Translations under genes and position numbers: made by a program | Origin: Aureispira sp. CCB-QB1 | GTDB lineage: Bacteria; Bacteroidota; Bacteroidia; Chitinophagales; Saprospiraceae | Length of the DNA: 64,000 bases | Direction: 5' to 3' | Assembly (NCBI RefSeq): GCF_000724545.1 | Contig: NZ_JHBV01000016.1 | Coordinates: 1 to 64,000, forward strand | Notes under the pieces: model-generated | Seen by the model: the letters and a program-made list of their open reading frames with translations, nothing else | Databases searched by the model: none | Told to the model about the DNA's origin: nothing | Shown: piece after piece, positions 1 through 10,727 of the stretch | Layout: every line of letters starts with the position of its first letter | Position numbering within the stretch: position 1 is the stretch's first letter

Positions 1-127
1 ACAGACTTAGAAAAGCCATCCATTTTATCTTAACATTTTTATTTTGTCAATGTGCTTTAGAAAATTCGGGATGACTCATGTTTGTTTCTTATTTCTAAAT
101 CAATGTTTGACAAGCGTACAAATTATT

Positions 128-1848
<1,721 letters not shown>

Positions 1849-2685
1849 TCAAGGGATAACGGTTAGCTTATTCTTGGTCCAAATATATTGTTTGTCTACT
1901 TGGCGAGTATAAACTGGACGCCTGTCAACATCAAAGGTTCCTGCCTCATTTCTAAGAATAATTGTTTGCGTTGGTAACGCCTGCTCATCTGGATAGATAT
2001 AAAATCGATTGGAAAATGTTTCGTTACTAAAACCGTTGCTTAGCAAACTAATATAAAACAAAGAATTTCCATCCCAAAAGATAGTAACAGTTGCCGCTAC
2101 ACCTCCACAATACCCATCACTAAATGCCACTTCAATTACTTCTTTAATGGTTTTTATTCCTTTATTTCCCAAAGCCTTCCCTTGTGTTTGAGTATATAGT
2201 GTGCCCATTGCTTCAAATACAATACTATCTTTTACTTGATAATTATCTAAAGCGTATAAGATCAAATGTATACTTTCTTCTGTATAGTTCCCTCTATTCA
2301 CAATTCCTATGTGATCAATACCATACAAAAATAGTGTGTTAGAGTTGTCCTTTGCCACAAATGCCCCAACAGCAATACTTCCTCCCCATAGATACCCTTC
2401 TTCCAGCCGACCATTGTGGTCAAAAACAATACGGTACCAATTGGTTCTAAATCCATTTATTTTAACCATCTCATCCATTCGTTCTTCTACCTGAATGGCC
2501 GCACCTGTAGATAGTGTTCCAAGAACAGCAGCTGTTGCAAAAGGAGCCGCATGAACTCTAGAAGGCTTTAAAACATAAAATGATTGTCCTTCTTCCAAAC
2601 TTCGGTACAAGCTATTAAAGGTATAATCCTCTTGTGCGTGCAAACTAGTTTGTATAATAATTATAATAAAAAATACAATTTTCAT
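1849..2685 (-). CDS. Secreted protein with bacterial SH3-like domain
   Basis: Protein of 278 aa with an N-terminal signal peptide (hydrophobic FFIIIIIQTSLHAQ) when started at 2685; six further codons upstream are open. Residues about 30-100 read like an SH3b module: YVLKPSRVHAAPFATAAVL, then a GAAIQVEERMDEM-type turn, then WYRIVFDHNGRLEEGYLWG. Such domains commonly bind peptidoglycan or act as protein-interaction modules. The remaining 170 residues resemble no family I recognise; they contain a GYCGGVAA segment and alternate beta-like strands. Predicted to be periplasmic or surface-exposed. It sits alone between gdhA and an aminotransferase, same strand, with gaps too large for a tight operon. 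The function is unknown. Confidence 0.75.
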   Translation of the reverse strand: MKIVFFIIIIIQTSLHAQEDYTFNSLYRSLEEGQSFYVLKPSRVHAAPFATAAVLGTLSTGAAIQVEERMDEMVKINGFRTNWYRIVFDHNGRLEEGYLWGGSIAVGAFVAKDNSNTLFLYGIDHIGIVNRGNYTEESIHLILYALDNYQVKDSIVFEAMGTLYTQTQGKALGNKGIKTIKEVIEVAFSDGYCGGVAATVTIFWDGNSLFYISLLSNGFSNETFSNRFYIYPDEQALPTQTIILRNEAGTFDVDRRPVYTRQVDKQYIWTKNKLTVIP

Positions 2686-2790
2686 AATTACGTTTTGGTA
2701 CATTGATAACTCCCAAAATACAAAAAGGATACCAGTAAAATTCCCTACTTGTCATTAACATCAATAAGCAGCTAGGAACTTACTTTGTTG

Positions 2791-3942
2791 TTATCTAAGC
2801 GTGGCTTCAATCGCTTCTAATAATTGCTGAATATCGCTTTCATCATTAAAAACATTAACAGACACTCTAAAATAATTTCCTCGATTTGACAAAACAATAT
2901 TATGCTTGGCGAGTTGTCTGTTCAATTGCTCCGCATCAATTCTATCGAGTAATGGTAGTGCAAATAGATGATTAGAAAAATAAGGCTCGGCTTCCATAAT
3001 ACCTCCGATATTATTAAAATAGTCACGTAGCGGTTGAATTAGTTTTTGGGCATAAGCTTGTATATTAGACACCTCCCAAGTATTAATCTGTTCTAAGCCC
3101 GTTTTGAGAATTGGCATTAGAATAAAGTTGCTAGTTTCACCTACATTGTAACGAGTTGATTGAGGACCATAATTAGAATCATATTGCGTTAATCTACTAA
3201 AATCACGCGCATTGGTTCGATTCATCCACGACTCTTCTATGGGTATTCCCGCTTTGAATTTCTCGCCAATATAAGCAATTCCTAACGAGTAGGAACCGAA
3301 CAACCATTTGTACCCAGCACAAATCAACGCATCTATCTTTAACTGTTCGACATCCATGGGCAAAGCCCCTACTGCTTGGCTTCCATCTACAATAAAATAA
3401 GCCCCAACAGCAGCACACCGCTCTCCAATAGCCATTAAGTCGTATTTTAATCCTGTCATCCATTGAATTGCCGAAATCAAAACTACGCTTGTATTCTCAT
3501 CAATGGCTTCTAGTATTTTTGTGTTCCAATCTTCTCCTAAAGTTGTTAAGTTGGGATTAGGGCGCACTACAATCAATTCATTTTGGTGTGTTGAGCACCA
3601 GCGTTGTGCAGCAAAATACCCGCTAGGGAATTCTTCTTCTACAACAATTGCCGTCCCTTTCTTTTTGGGTAATACATTATTCATTACACTACTAAAACCA
3701 TAAGAACTGGATGGAATTAAGGCAACATTAGTAGCAGAACAATTAACAAGCTTTCCAAAAGCTGATCGCACTGCATCCACTTCATCAAAAAAATCGTTGA
3801 CAGAAATTTGTATTGGATTTCGCTCTCGAACCAATGCTCGAATTGCGGCTTTTTCTGCCTCTTTCAACAAAGGGGATTTGGCAGCACAGTTTAGGTAATG
3901 TATTTCAGTATCTAAACTAAAAAGATGTTTTTGACAATCCAT
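2791..3942 (-). CDS. Class V aminotransferase / cysteine desulfurase-like PLP enzyme
   Basis: A 383-aa fold-type I PLP enzyme of the class V aminotransferase group (the NifS/IscS, kynureninase and isopenicillin-N-epimerase-like superfamily). The cofactor-binding stretch is visible: IVDGSQAVGALPMDV carries the aspartate (D186) and the following glutamine-type contact, and ICAGYKWLFG carries the Schiff-base lysine (K212). N-terminal YLNCAAKSPL is typical of the group. There is no clear cysteine-containing active-site loop of IscS/SufS type, so Fe-S biogenesis is not supported; a selenocysteine-lyase or isopenicillin-epimerase-like subgroup is more likely. The substrate cannot be told from the sequence. 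A NUDIX gene lies upstream on the same strand, 82 nt away, so co-transcription is possible but not shown. Confidence 0.85.
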   Translation of the reverse strand: MDCQKHLFSLDTEIHYLNCAAKSPLLKEAEKAAIRALVRERNPIQISVNDFFDEVDAVRSAFGKLVNCSATNVALIPSSSYGFSSVMNNVLPKKKGTAIVVEEEFPSGYFAAQRWCSTHQNELIVVRPNPNLTTLGEDWNTKILEAIDENTSVVLISAIQWMTGLKYDLMAIGERCAAVGAYFIVDGSQAVGALPMDVEQLKIDALICAGYKWLFGSYSLGIAYIGEKFKAGIPIEESWMNRTNARDFSRLTQYDSNYGPQSTRYNVGETSNFILMPILKTGLEQINTWEVSNIQAYAQKLIQPLRDYFNNIGGIMEAEPYFSNHLFALPLLDRIDAEQLNRQLAKHNIVLSNRGNYFRVSVNVFNDESDIQQLLEAIEATLR

Positions 3943-4024
3943 AAAGAGCTTTTTTTAACAATTAAGTATTTTTTTCTGGACGATTGCTTATTTATAAAAG
4001 GGCCTAAAGGCTACTTCTTCTTTA

Positions 4025-4570
4025 TTACTTAATATCGTTCATATATGCACGATTATCGCCATGATGCACTCCTTTATAGCTAGGATCTTTTATATATTGC
4101 TCCAATGCAAATACATTGGAATGAAAAGCCAAATCGTCCCAAGGGATTTCATCCATTGCAAATAGACGTACGTCCGAAGTTTCTTCTGCGGCACCAAAAA
4201 TGGGCTCAGTCAACTTTGCCAAAAACAAAAAATAGACCTGATTGACATGCAAAATATTATAGACGGTATGCAAACGCTCTATTTCTACCTTTGCCCGCAC
4301 TTCTTCCCACACTTCTCTCGCAGCACCTTCTTTGACCGTTTCGTGATTCTCCATAAATCCTGCTGGAAAGTTCCACTTCCCCATTCTTGGTTCAATTCCT
4401 CGTTTTCCCAACAAAATTTTGCCTTCATAAAACACCAAACAACCACAAACAATTTTAGGATTTTGATAATGAACTACCTCACAGTTAGAACAAATATACC
4501 TCACTCGGTTATCTCCTTCTGGCTGTTTGTACTCCAATGGGCTATGCCCGCAATTATTGCAAAAATTCAT
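4025..4570 (-). CDS. NUDIX hydrolase with N-terminal zinc ribbon
   Basis: A 181-aa pyrophosphohydrolase of the NUDIX superfamily. Residues C4, C7, C27 and C30 form a CxxC...CxxC zinc ribbon, as in NudC-type NADH pyrophosphatases and related ADP-ribose/NADH hydrolases. The Nudix box follows: G71, E77 and R85-E86-x-x-E89-E90 give the metal-binding helix. The glycine expected after the EE pair (EExG) is arginine here, a minor departure. The preceding KRGIEPRMGKWNFPAG segment is typical of zinc-ribbon NUDIX proteins of unknown substrate. It is probably a cytoplasmic housecleaning enzyme acting on a nucleoside-diphosphate derivative. The upstream 240 bp separates it divergently from the TBDR with the operator pair. 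Confidence 0.88.
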   Translation of the reverse strand: MNFCNNCGHSPLEYKQPEGDNRVRYICSNCEVVHYQNPKIVCGCLVFYEGKILLGKRGIEPRMGKWNFPAGFMENHETVKEGAAREVWEEVRAKVEIERLHTVYNILHVNQVYFLFLAKLTEPIFGAAEETSDVRLFAMDEIPWDDLAFHSNVFALEQYIKDPSYKGVHHGDNRAYMNDIK

Positions 4571-4704
4571 CTATTATGCGTTTTATATCATTTGTAATTT
4601 TCTTCAACTACTTGGTTTCAAGCCCTCCTTTAGAAGTTGTCCTAATGTACTAAGATAATAATATTATAACAATAACCTTTCGCTAGAAACAAATAGCTAT
4701 ACTT

Positions 4705-4738
4705 AAAAATATTTTTAGATTAATCTAAAAATATTTTT
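4705..4738. promoter_or_regulatory. 34-bp perfect palindrome, operator candidate 1
   Basis: Two 17-nt arms (AAAAATATTTTTAGATT and its exact complement) meet without a spacer. The central part TAGATTAATCTA belongs to a 21-nt unit (4709-4729) that recurs with three differences at 4777-4797. The palindrome lies just upstream of the TACATTTG element, where the -33 region should be, so a bound dimeric regulator would block RNA polymerase. The symmetry is directly visible; the regulator is inferred. Confidence 0.65.
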
Positions 4739-4757
4739 TATTACAACCTTTATAATA

Positions 4758-4765
4758 TACATTTG
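4758..4765 (+). promoter_or_regulatory. Bacteroidota-type -7 element (TACATTTG)
   Basis: TACATTTG fits the Bacteroidota primary-sigma -7 consensus TAnnTTTG. It lies 46 nt upstream of the TBDR start codon and between the two palindromic operators. A clean TTTG/TTG -33 element is not visible at the expected distance, where the sequence is the A/T-rich end of the first palindrome. An activator-dependent or derepressible promoter is possible. Confidence 0.5.
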
Positions 4766-4776
4766 TCATGCAAATT

Positions 4777-4797
4777 ATATTTTTAGACTAGTCTACA
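4777..4797. promoter_or_regulatory. Operator candidate 2 with TAGACTAGTCTA palindrome
   Basis: The 12-bp perfect palindrome TAGACTAGTCTA (4784-4795) is embedded in ATATTTTTAGACTAGTCTACA, which matches the upstream copy at 4709-4729 except for three positions. The start-to-start spacing is 68 bp. It ends 13 nt before the ATG at 4811, downstream of the presumed transcription start, which is a classical repressor position. The TTTAG...CTA half-sites resemble DtxR/MntR-family boxes; a repressor of that family is encoded at 37912-38574. The link is an inference. Confidence 0.6.
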
Positions 4798-4810
4798 CTG
4801 TTATAATTCT

Positions 4811-7126
4811 ATGGAAATAAGACTATTTACTTTCATTTTTTTACTGATTGCACTATCAACCAATGCTCAAAAAAGTCTCCTAAAAGGTAGAATCGTGAAT
4901 TCAGATAATGAAGCAGTTATTGCTGCCAATGTTATTTTATTGCAAGATAGTGTTGTTACTAACTTGGGGGCAACAACAGACATAGATGGTTTTTTTGAGC
5001 TTTCTAATGTTCCTCAAGGCAACTATACCTTGCAAACTTCTTATGTTGGTTTTGCAAGCTATCGTACCTCTATAAAAATAGAGGAGAATGAAGTTGATTT
5101 AGGAATTATTCGGCTAACACCAACCTCTGGAGTTATTGACGAAGTAGTTGTTACTCATAAAGGAGCCAACCTATTCAATCCGACTAAAATTGCCCCTACG
5201 GTTGCTACCAAATATGTCGTTGATCCAAGTGCCTTAGAAAAAATCACAGCCCCAACCAATCTAATTGAAGCCATTTCGCTTGTTAGTGGGGTACAAGAAG
5301 AAGTAGCTTGCGGTGTTTGTTTTACCAATACAATTAGCATTAATGGACTGCCAGGTCAATATACAGCAGTACTGATTGATGGTACTCCTATGTATGGTAA
5401 TTTAGCCTCTATTTATGCTTTGAACGGTCTGCCAACAACGATGATTGAGCGCATAGAGATTACCAAAGGACCTAGTTCTACTATTTTTGGTTCGGAAGCA
5501 GTTGCTGGTGCTATTAATGTGATTACAAAAGATCCTAGTCAAGAACCGTTGATTTCATTAGACATTATGGGAACATCTCATCTAGAGTCGTTTAACAACT
5601 TATCTTTAGCTGGAACATTCGGAAAATTTAATGGTATGGTTGGCGTCAATCATGCTTATGTTGGTACCAATCACGATGATAATGGTGATGGCTTTGGTGA
5701 TTTAATCAATCTAGATAGAGTCTCTGCCTTTGCCAAATTAAATATGAAGCGCCCTAAAAATCGTCGCTTCTCTCTTTTTGCTCGTTATTATTATGAAGAT
5801 AGAAGAAATGGCGTTGAAGAATATGTAAAGGGTAGAAATTATATTGATTTAAGAGGCGATGATATCATCTATGGTGAGAGTATTTTCACACAACGTTGGG
5901 AAATATTAGGAACCTATGATTTGCCGACTCAAGAGTATTTTAAATTAGATTATTCTTTTTCTGGCCACTACCAAGATAGCTATTATGGTTCTGATTATTA
6001 TAATGCAACGCAATATGTTGGTTATACAAATTTTAATTGGAACAAATACATCAAAGGGCACGGCATTACGGCTGGTCTAAACTTGCGTTATCAGTATTAT
6101 GATGATAATACCTTAGCAACGGTAGATAGTGTTGCGGGGAACATTCCTAGTCATCAATTTATTCCAGGGATATTTATTCAAGACGCTTGGGATATTTCTA
6201 AAAAAGTGGCGGTCTTATACGGTTGTCGACTAGACTATTTCCAAGATCATGGCGCTATCCCCGCCCCTCGATTTAATCTCAAATACAAACCAGACACGTG
6301 GACGACTTTTCGCCTAAACTTTGGTACAGGTTTTAGAATTGTCAATTTATTTACAGAAGATCATGCCTTTATCACAGGGAGTCGCCAAGTCGAAATTACA
6401 GAGCAAATACAACCCGAACGTTCTTACAATGGTTCTTTGAATTTTAACTATGTCTTTGCAATGGGTTCTAGCCAAGGAACGATTAATGTTGATGGTTTTT
6501 ACACTTACTTTACCAATGCCATTTTTCCTGATTATAGCAATCCAAAGAAAATTATTTACAAAAATCTAGATGGTTTTGCACAAACAAGAGGGTTTAGCAT
6601 CAATTATAGCCAACAATTCCGATTTCCCTTGGCTATCAGTTTATCGTATAATATGCAGTGGGCGGATCAGACCGATATTGATGAACAAGGCAACAAAACG
6701 ACTGGAGCATTAGAATACTCTCCTTTGTACAGTGGTTCTTTGGTTCTTAATTATACCTACAAACCATGGCAATTAAATTTTGCTTACACAGGAAAATTAA
6801 CGGGGCCTATGCAATTGCCTGAAGTATTTGACTTAGATGCCAATGGTACGCCCGTTGCCGTTGCTCGCCCAACTACTTCTAAACCGTTCTCAATGCACAA
6901 CATTCAAATTACTAAAGATTTTCCTAAATTGAATTTGAGTATTTATGTTGGTGTGCAAAATTTATTTGATTATCGACAAGAAATTTCACCTTTAGTAGGT
7001 TATAATGATCCCAATACCAATCCTGGTTTTAGCGATTACTTTGATACAGCTTATGCTTATTCTCCGATTCACGGTCGAGAATTTTATCTTGGTTTGCGTT
7101 GGAAATGGTCTCCTGCCAAACGATAA
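4811..7126 (+). CDS. TonB-dependent outer-membrane receptor
   Basis: A 771-aa ligand-gated outer-membrane transporter powered by TonB/ExbBD. A signal peptide (to about residue 20, ending TNAQ) is followed by a carboxypeptidase-regulatory-like domain (about 24-110: GRIVNSDNEAVIAANV...GFFELSNVPQGNY), a plug domain (about 125-240, with EITKGPSSTIFGSEAVAGAINV) and a 22-strand-type beta-barrel ending in the aromatic strand FYLGLRWKW. The plug contains CGVC, an unusual pair of cysteines near the ligand-facing region that could bind metal or form a disulfide. The twin operators in front of the gene suggest metal-dependent repression, so a metal, metallophore or haem substrate is plausible but unproven. 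A strong hairpin follows, so it is probably monocistronic. Confidence 0.9.
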   Translation: MEIRLFTFIFLLIALSTNAQKSLLKGRIVNSDNEAVIAANVILLQDSVVTNLGATTDIDGFFELSNVPQGNYTLQTSYVGFASYRTSIKIEENEVDLGIIRLTPTSGVIDEVVVTHKGANLFNPTKIAPTVATKYVVDPSALEKITAPTNLIEAISLVSGVQEEVACGVCFTNTISINGLPGQYTAVLIDGTPMYGNLASIYALNGLPTTMIERIEITKGPSSTIFGSEAVAGAINVITKDPSQEPLISLDIMGTSHLESFNNLSLAGTFGKFNGMVGVNHAYVGTNHDDNGDGFGDLINLDRVSAFAKLNMKRPKNRRFSLFARYYYEDRRNGVEEYVKGRNYIDLRGDDIIYGESIFTQRWEILGTYDLPTQEYFKLDYSFSGHYQDSYYGSDYYNATQYVGYTNFNWNKYIKGHGITAGLNLRYQYYDDNTLATVDSVAGNIPSHQFIPGIFIQDAWDISKKVAVLYGCRLDYFQDHGAIPAPRFNLKYKPDTWTTFRLNFGTGFRIVNLFTEDHAFITGSRQVEITEQIQPERSYNGSLNFNYVFAMGSSQGTINVDGFYTYFTNAIFPDYSNPKKIIYKNLDGFAQTRGFSINYSQQFRFPLAISLSYNMQWADQTDIDEQGNKTTGALEYSPLYSGSLVLNYTYKPWQLNFAYTGKLTGPMQLPEVFDLDANGTPVAVARPTTSKPFSMHNIQITKDFPKLNLSIYVGVQNLFDYRQEISPLVGYNDPNTNPGFSDYFDTAYAYSPIHGREFYLGLRWKWSPAKR

Positions 7127-7153
7127 AGGAAATTAATCTCTCCAATACTGTTA

Positions 7154-7213
7154 AAGTCAAAAGCTAGTCGCCATTGGTTCACCAATAGGACTAGCTTTTG
7201 ACTTATTTTTTCA
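7154..7213 (+). terminator. Rho-independent terminator of the TBDR gene
   Basis: A 16-bp perfect stem (7154-7169 with 7189-7204, AAGTCAAAAGCTAGTC) encloses a second small hairpin (ATTGG/CCAAT) and is followed by TATTTTTTC. It lies between convergent genes ending at 7126 and 7249. The T-run favours the plus strand. Confidence 0.85.
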
Positions 7214-7248
7214 ATAATTTTAACACCTAACTATTGATTCTTATTCAT

Positions 7249-8229
7249 TTATTTCAACTCTTGCACCATCCAGAAATCATGCTCTCGATCAATTAAAGCC
7301 ATCTCTATGCGTTCTTGTTCTTTTTTTAGAGCATCTCCCGATGTATATTCTGCAAGCGCCCGATCATACGCATTTGTCTCTTTCTCAATGATACTCTGAA
7401 AACATCTAAAATGCAACCAATCATCTAAATTCTCTACCATTGAATTTGACGTTGAATGAGCCGTCAATTGAGCCAACAAAGGGCGGATATCCTCATACTT
7501 CAACCAACACAAAGGCCTTCCTTCTTCCTCTTTTTTAGATTTTATAATTGGACAAATCCCTAATATTCGGCTTTCGGATATGCCTCTAGTCAATTCAAAG
7601 AATTGCACTTCTTTAATTTTATATCCAATAATTTGCACCTTATTTTGTTGAAAGATTGCTGTTCGTTCTGTTTCAGAAAACAACTCTTGAAAGTCGTCTG
7701 AGTCTGTTTTGTAGATTGGAATGTCTTTAGCAGAAGCAAGTTGATTAAACAGTAAATGATGACTTTGCCCTCCCAATAGAACAGAATTCGCTTTATTGTC
7801 TGAAAGTTGTCGCCAAATACGTTTTTCCCAATAAACATTATCCAATTGAGTTGCAGGATACTCAATATAGCCAGCTTTATTTTTGTTTAACGGATAAATT
7901 GACCTTTCAGGAGTCGATAACGCCACCCCATTATCATCTTGATAAACCAACGTTTCAAACTGAAAATGATTTTGATATTTTCTATGAACTTTCAAAACAC
8001 CCGAAGCTCCCCAAACCTTCCAATCGCCTACGCGTTGATTATTTAGGAATTGACCTTCTGCCTTTTTCTGGCCATTGGGATACCAACACGTATACTTACC
8101 ATTTAGACAGCCATTCGTAGTTTCTACTTGGTATTTTAAACGAGCATTTTGGTGATAATCTCTTTTAATTTGAGCCTTGAGAGTAAATGAAAGCAAGGCA
8201 ACTAGCACTAGCATTGACAGTAATTTCAT
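7249..8229 (-). CDS. GldN/PorN-like T9SS protein with MORN-like N-terminal repeat
   Basis: The 326-aa protein starts at 8229 (MKLLSMLVLVAL; the 17 upstream codons are leader) and has a signal peptide ending LKAQ. About residues 32-75 form an antitoxin/MORN-2-like repeat (WYPNGQKKAEGQF, then GDWKVWGASGVLKVH). From about residue 105 the sequence follows the GldN pattern: VYWEKRIWRQL, then a DIPIYKTDSDDF-like segment, then GYKIKEVQFFE, ESRILGICPI, RPLLAQ, NAYDRALAEYTSG and IDREHDFW near the C-terminus. GldN/PorN is a periplasmic component of the type IX secretion/gliding machine bound to the PorK/GldK ring. Here it is an orphan, not next to gldKLM, and carries an extra domain, so it is probably a paralogue rather than the main GldN. 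Confidence 0.72.
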   Translation of the reverse strand: MKLLSMLVLVALLSFTLKAQIKRDYHQNARLKYQVETTNGCLNGKYTCWYPNGQKKAEGQFLNNQRVGDWKVWGASGVLKVHRKYQNHFQFETLVYQDDNGVALSTPERSIYPLNKNKAGYIEYPATQLDNVYWEKRIWRQLSDNKANSVLLGGQSHHLLFNQLASAKDIPIYKTDSDDFQELFSETERTAIFQQNKVQIIGYKIKEVQFFELTRGISESRILGICPIIKSKKEEEGRPLCWLKYEDIRPLLAQLTAHSTSNSMVENLDDWLHFRCFQSIIEKETNAYDRALAEYTSGDALKKEQERIEMALIDREHDFWMVQELK

Positions 8230-8420
8230 GATATAGTAATTATAAGTAATAATACTTTGTGGATTAGCTGACAACCCCACGAAGTAAAGAATCGTTATTA
8301 TATTAATATAATACTATTTTTTTACAAATGTTATCACTCTATCAATGCAATTCCCTATTAATCATCAACTTTCAACCTATTTCAAAGTCCAATCATACTA
8401 CAATAGAAAGCATATTACCC

Positions 8421-10370
8421 TTAATTAAAATCTTCCATATCAGGAAAGTCATCGTTTTGATTGGTTGGTGGTTTTTTATTGTCTTTCTTGGATACGGCTG
8501 ATTCATCTAAATGATCAATAGCACTATCTTCTTCTTGATCAGCTGTTGTCTTTATAGGTAAATTTTCACCACTATCTAAAACGCTATCCAAAGCTAAAGG
8601 AGCTTCGTTTTGACCAAACAAACCTGCTTTTTCCATAAAATAGTTCAAAAAATACAAACTCAACATAGCTAATAGGAGCAACGAAAATCCAGTTCCATAT
8701 TCTTGTAAGAGTAATTTTCCTGTTAAGAATAAGATACTATAAGTCATCACAATAGCCGATAGCCAACAAGCAGCTAAATATTTTAAATTCTTTGCAAACG
8801 CCCCAGAATTCACTTTATAATTACCATCTTTAACACCATGTACTTTTTGCCAGAAAGGAACCAAAATACTTGCTGGTTCGGGCTTGGTCAAAAAAGTGAC
8901 CAACAACCAAACACAAGTTGTAAATAACGTTGTTGTTATTAATGCAATCGGCAACTCAACGGTAGTAGCATATTGGTATTCGTACCACCAAATCAATCCT
9001 GTAAAGAAAAATGGTGCTATGGTTGCTGAAATCTCTGACCAAACATTGATACGCCACCAATACCAACGTAAAATAAGGACAAGTCCTAAACCTGCACCAG
9101 CTTGAATAATAAATCCCCATGCTCCAGAAATAGACTGCACTCGTGTACTAATTAGCAAGCCTAAAATCATTAGAATGACGGTACTTATTCTAGAAACGAA
9201 GACATAGTGCTGTGCCTCCCCATCTTTCATCCAAAATCGTTTGTACACATCATTCACCAAATAGCCTGCCCCCCAATTAAGCTGTGTTGAAATGGTACTC
9301 ATATAGGCAGCCAAAAAAGCAACCAACAACAAACCTCTCCAACCCGAAGGTAAGAAATCTCGCATGGCATAAACATAACCTAACTTTTCATCCCCTGCCG
9401 CTAAATCTGGATACAAAATTACAGCTGCCAATCCAACAATAATCCAAGCCCAAGGTCGAATACAATAGTGCGCTACTTGAAAAAATAAGGTTGCATAAAC
9501 CGCATCTTTATCTGAACGGGTACTCATCATCCGTTGAGCGATATATCCGCCACCACCTGGTTCAGCGCCTGGATACCAACAAGCCCACCATTGACACCCT
9601 GCATAGGCTAAAAATCCAACTACTGTCAATCCTAGAGTTGTCCCTGTTCCTCCTGCATTACCAATAGACGGCAAAAAATTTAGAATATTGGGGTTTTGAA
9701 ATTCTAGTTGTTCTTTTAAACCTGTAATGCCACCAATTTCGGGCGCATTCAAAACAAAATATGCCAACGCAACGCAGCCAATCATAGCAACTACAAATTG
9801 AATTGCATCGGTTACAGCCACCCCTATTAATCCTGAGAAAGACGCATAAGTTGCTGCCAAAACCATCGCTACTCCTGTGTACAATAATGCAACTGTTTCT
9901 GATAGATCAAAGAAAACGACGAGCAGAGATTGTAAAGCGACATTCACCCATGCAATAACAATCACATTCATCAATACGCCTAAGTACACGGCTTTAAAAG
10001 CTCTTAGAAACTGTGCAGGCTTGCCCGCATACCGCAATTCTATAAGTTCTACTTCTGTCAAGACACCTGATCGCTGCCATAACCTTGCAAAAAAGAAGGT
10101 TGTCAACATCCCTCCTGCCAAAAAGTTCCACCACAACCAATTCCCCGCAATGCCACTTCCACTAACAATTTCGGCTACAGCCAAAGGGGTATCTGCCGCA
10201 AATGTAGTTGCCACCATTGATATTCCAGCTAGCAACCAATGCATGTTTCGTCCCCCCAAAAAGAAACTCTCCATGTCCTTCGATGCCTGCCGAGTATAAG
10301 AGATTCCGACACTCAGGATTAAGACCAAAAAGCCAATTATTATCCCCCAATCTAATGATGTTAGTTCCAT
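8421..10370 (-). CDS. Sodium:solute symporter (SSS family)
   Basis: A 649-aa inner-membrane transporter of the SSS superfamily. There are about 13 predicted transmembrane helices from the N-terminal LTSLDWGIIIGFLVLIL to FSLLLLAMLSLYFLNYF, with the characteristic second-helix stretch FFLGGRNMHWLLAGISMVATTFAADTP split across helix 1-2 (SSS proteins use GG-R and an unwound TM1). The C-terminal 75 residues (from about 575) are hydrophilic and acidic (DQEEDSAIDHLDESA... DDFPDMEDFN) and probably cytoplasmic. The substrate is not evident; subfamilies move sugars, amino acids, carboxylates or sialic acid using Na+. Transcribed alone. Confidence 0.9.
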   Translation of the reverse strand: MELTSLDWGIIIGFLVLILSVGISYTRQASKDMESFFLGGRNMHWLLAGISMVATTFAADTPLAVAEIVSGSGIAGNWLWWNFLAGGMLTTFFFARLWQRSGVLTEVELIELRYAGKPAQFLRAFKAVYLGVLMNVIVIAWVNVALQSLLVVFFDLSETVALLYTGVAMVLAATYASFSGLIGVAVTDAIQFVVAMIGCVALAYFVLNAPEIGGITGLKEQLEFQNPNILNFLPSIGNAGGTGTTLGLTVVGFLAYAGCQWWACWYPGAEPGGGGYIAQRMMSTRSDKDAVYATLFFQVAHYCIRPWAWIIVGLAAVILYPDLAAGDEKLGYVYAMRDFLPSGWRGLLLVAFLAAYMSTISTQLNWGAGYLVNDVYKRFWMKDGEAQHYVFVSRISTVILMILGLLISTRVQSISGAWGFIIQAGAGLGLVLILRWYWWRINVWSEISATIAPFFFTGLIWWYEYQYATTVELPIALITTTLFTTCVWLLVTFLTKPEPASILVPFWQKVHGVKDGNYKVNSGAFAKNLKYLAACWLSAIVMTYSILFLTGKLLLQEYGTGFSLLLLAMLSLYFLNYFMEKAGLFGQNEAPLALDSVLDSGENLPIKTTADQEEDSAIDHLDESAVSKKDNKKPPTNQNDDFPDMEDFN

Positions 10371-10727
10371 ATTGTTAAAAAATGTTAATTTTTCTTAGAT
10401 TTACTTTACCTTAGTAATCTACTAATCTTTCATTTGTCTACTATCATTACTTCGTATCAACCACGAAGTATTGTGTGATATGACCAAGTTAATATACCTG
10501 ACAATTACTTCTTTGACAAGGTAGGACTTTTTTACAAAAGACTTTGTGTTATGTTTAGTAGTAGTTCGGTGATTTTTTGCTTTTTTAACAAAAAAAATAA
10601 AAAAGCAGGTTCATATTAACCTAGCTTTGTTGCTAGTATACTGCTTTAACGAACTATTGTTTTAGGGATTATTTTATACCAACATATCGAACCGTTTTGA
10701 AAACAAACCACAAACAAAGAATCAACT
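10371..10727. other. Divergent intergenic region with inverted repeats
   Basis: A 357-nt gap between the divergent symporter and cupin genes. It holds an 8-bp inverted repeat TACTTCGT/ACGAAGTA (10448-10455 and 10463-10470) that resembles half-units of the interspersed repeat family seen at 57141-57260 and 58142-58222. It also holds a hairpin TGCTTTTTT/AAAAAAGCA (10578-10586 and 10599-10607) nested inside TAGTTCG/CGAACTA (10562-10568 and 10650-10656). No promoter stands out. Confidence 0.5.
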
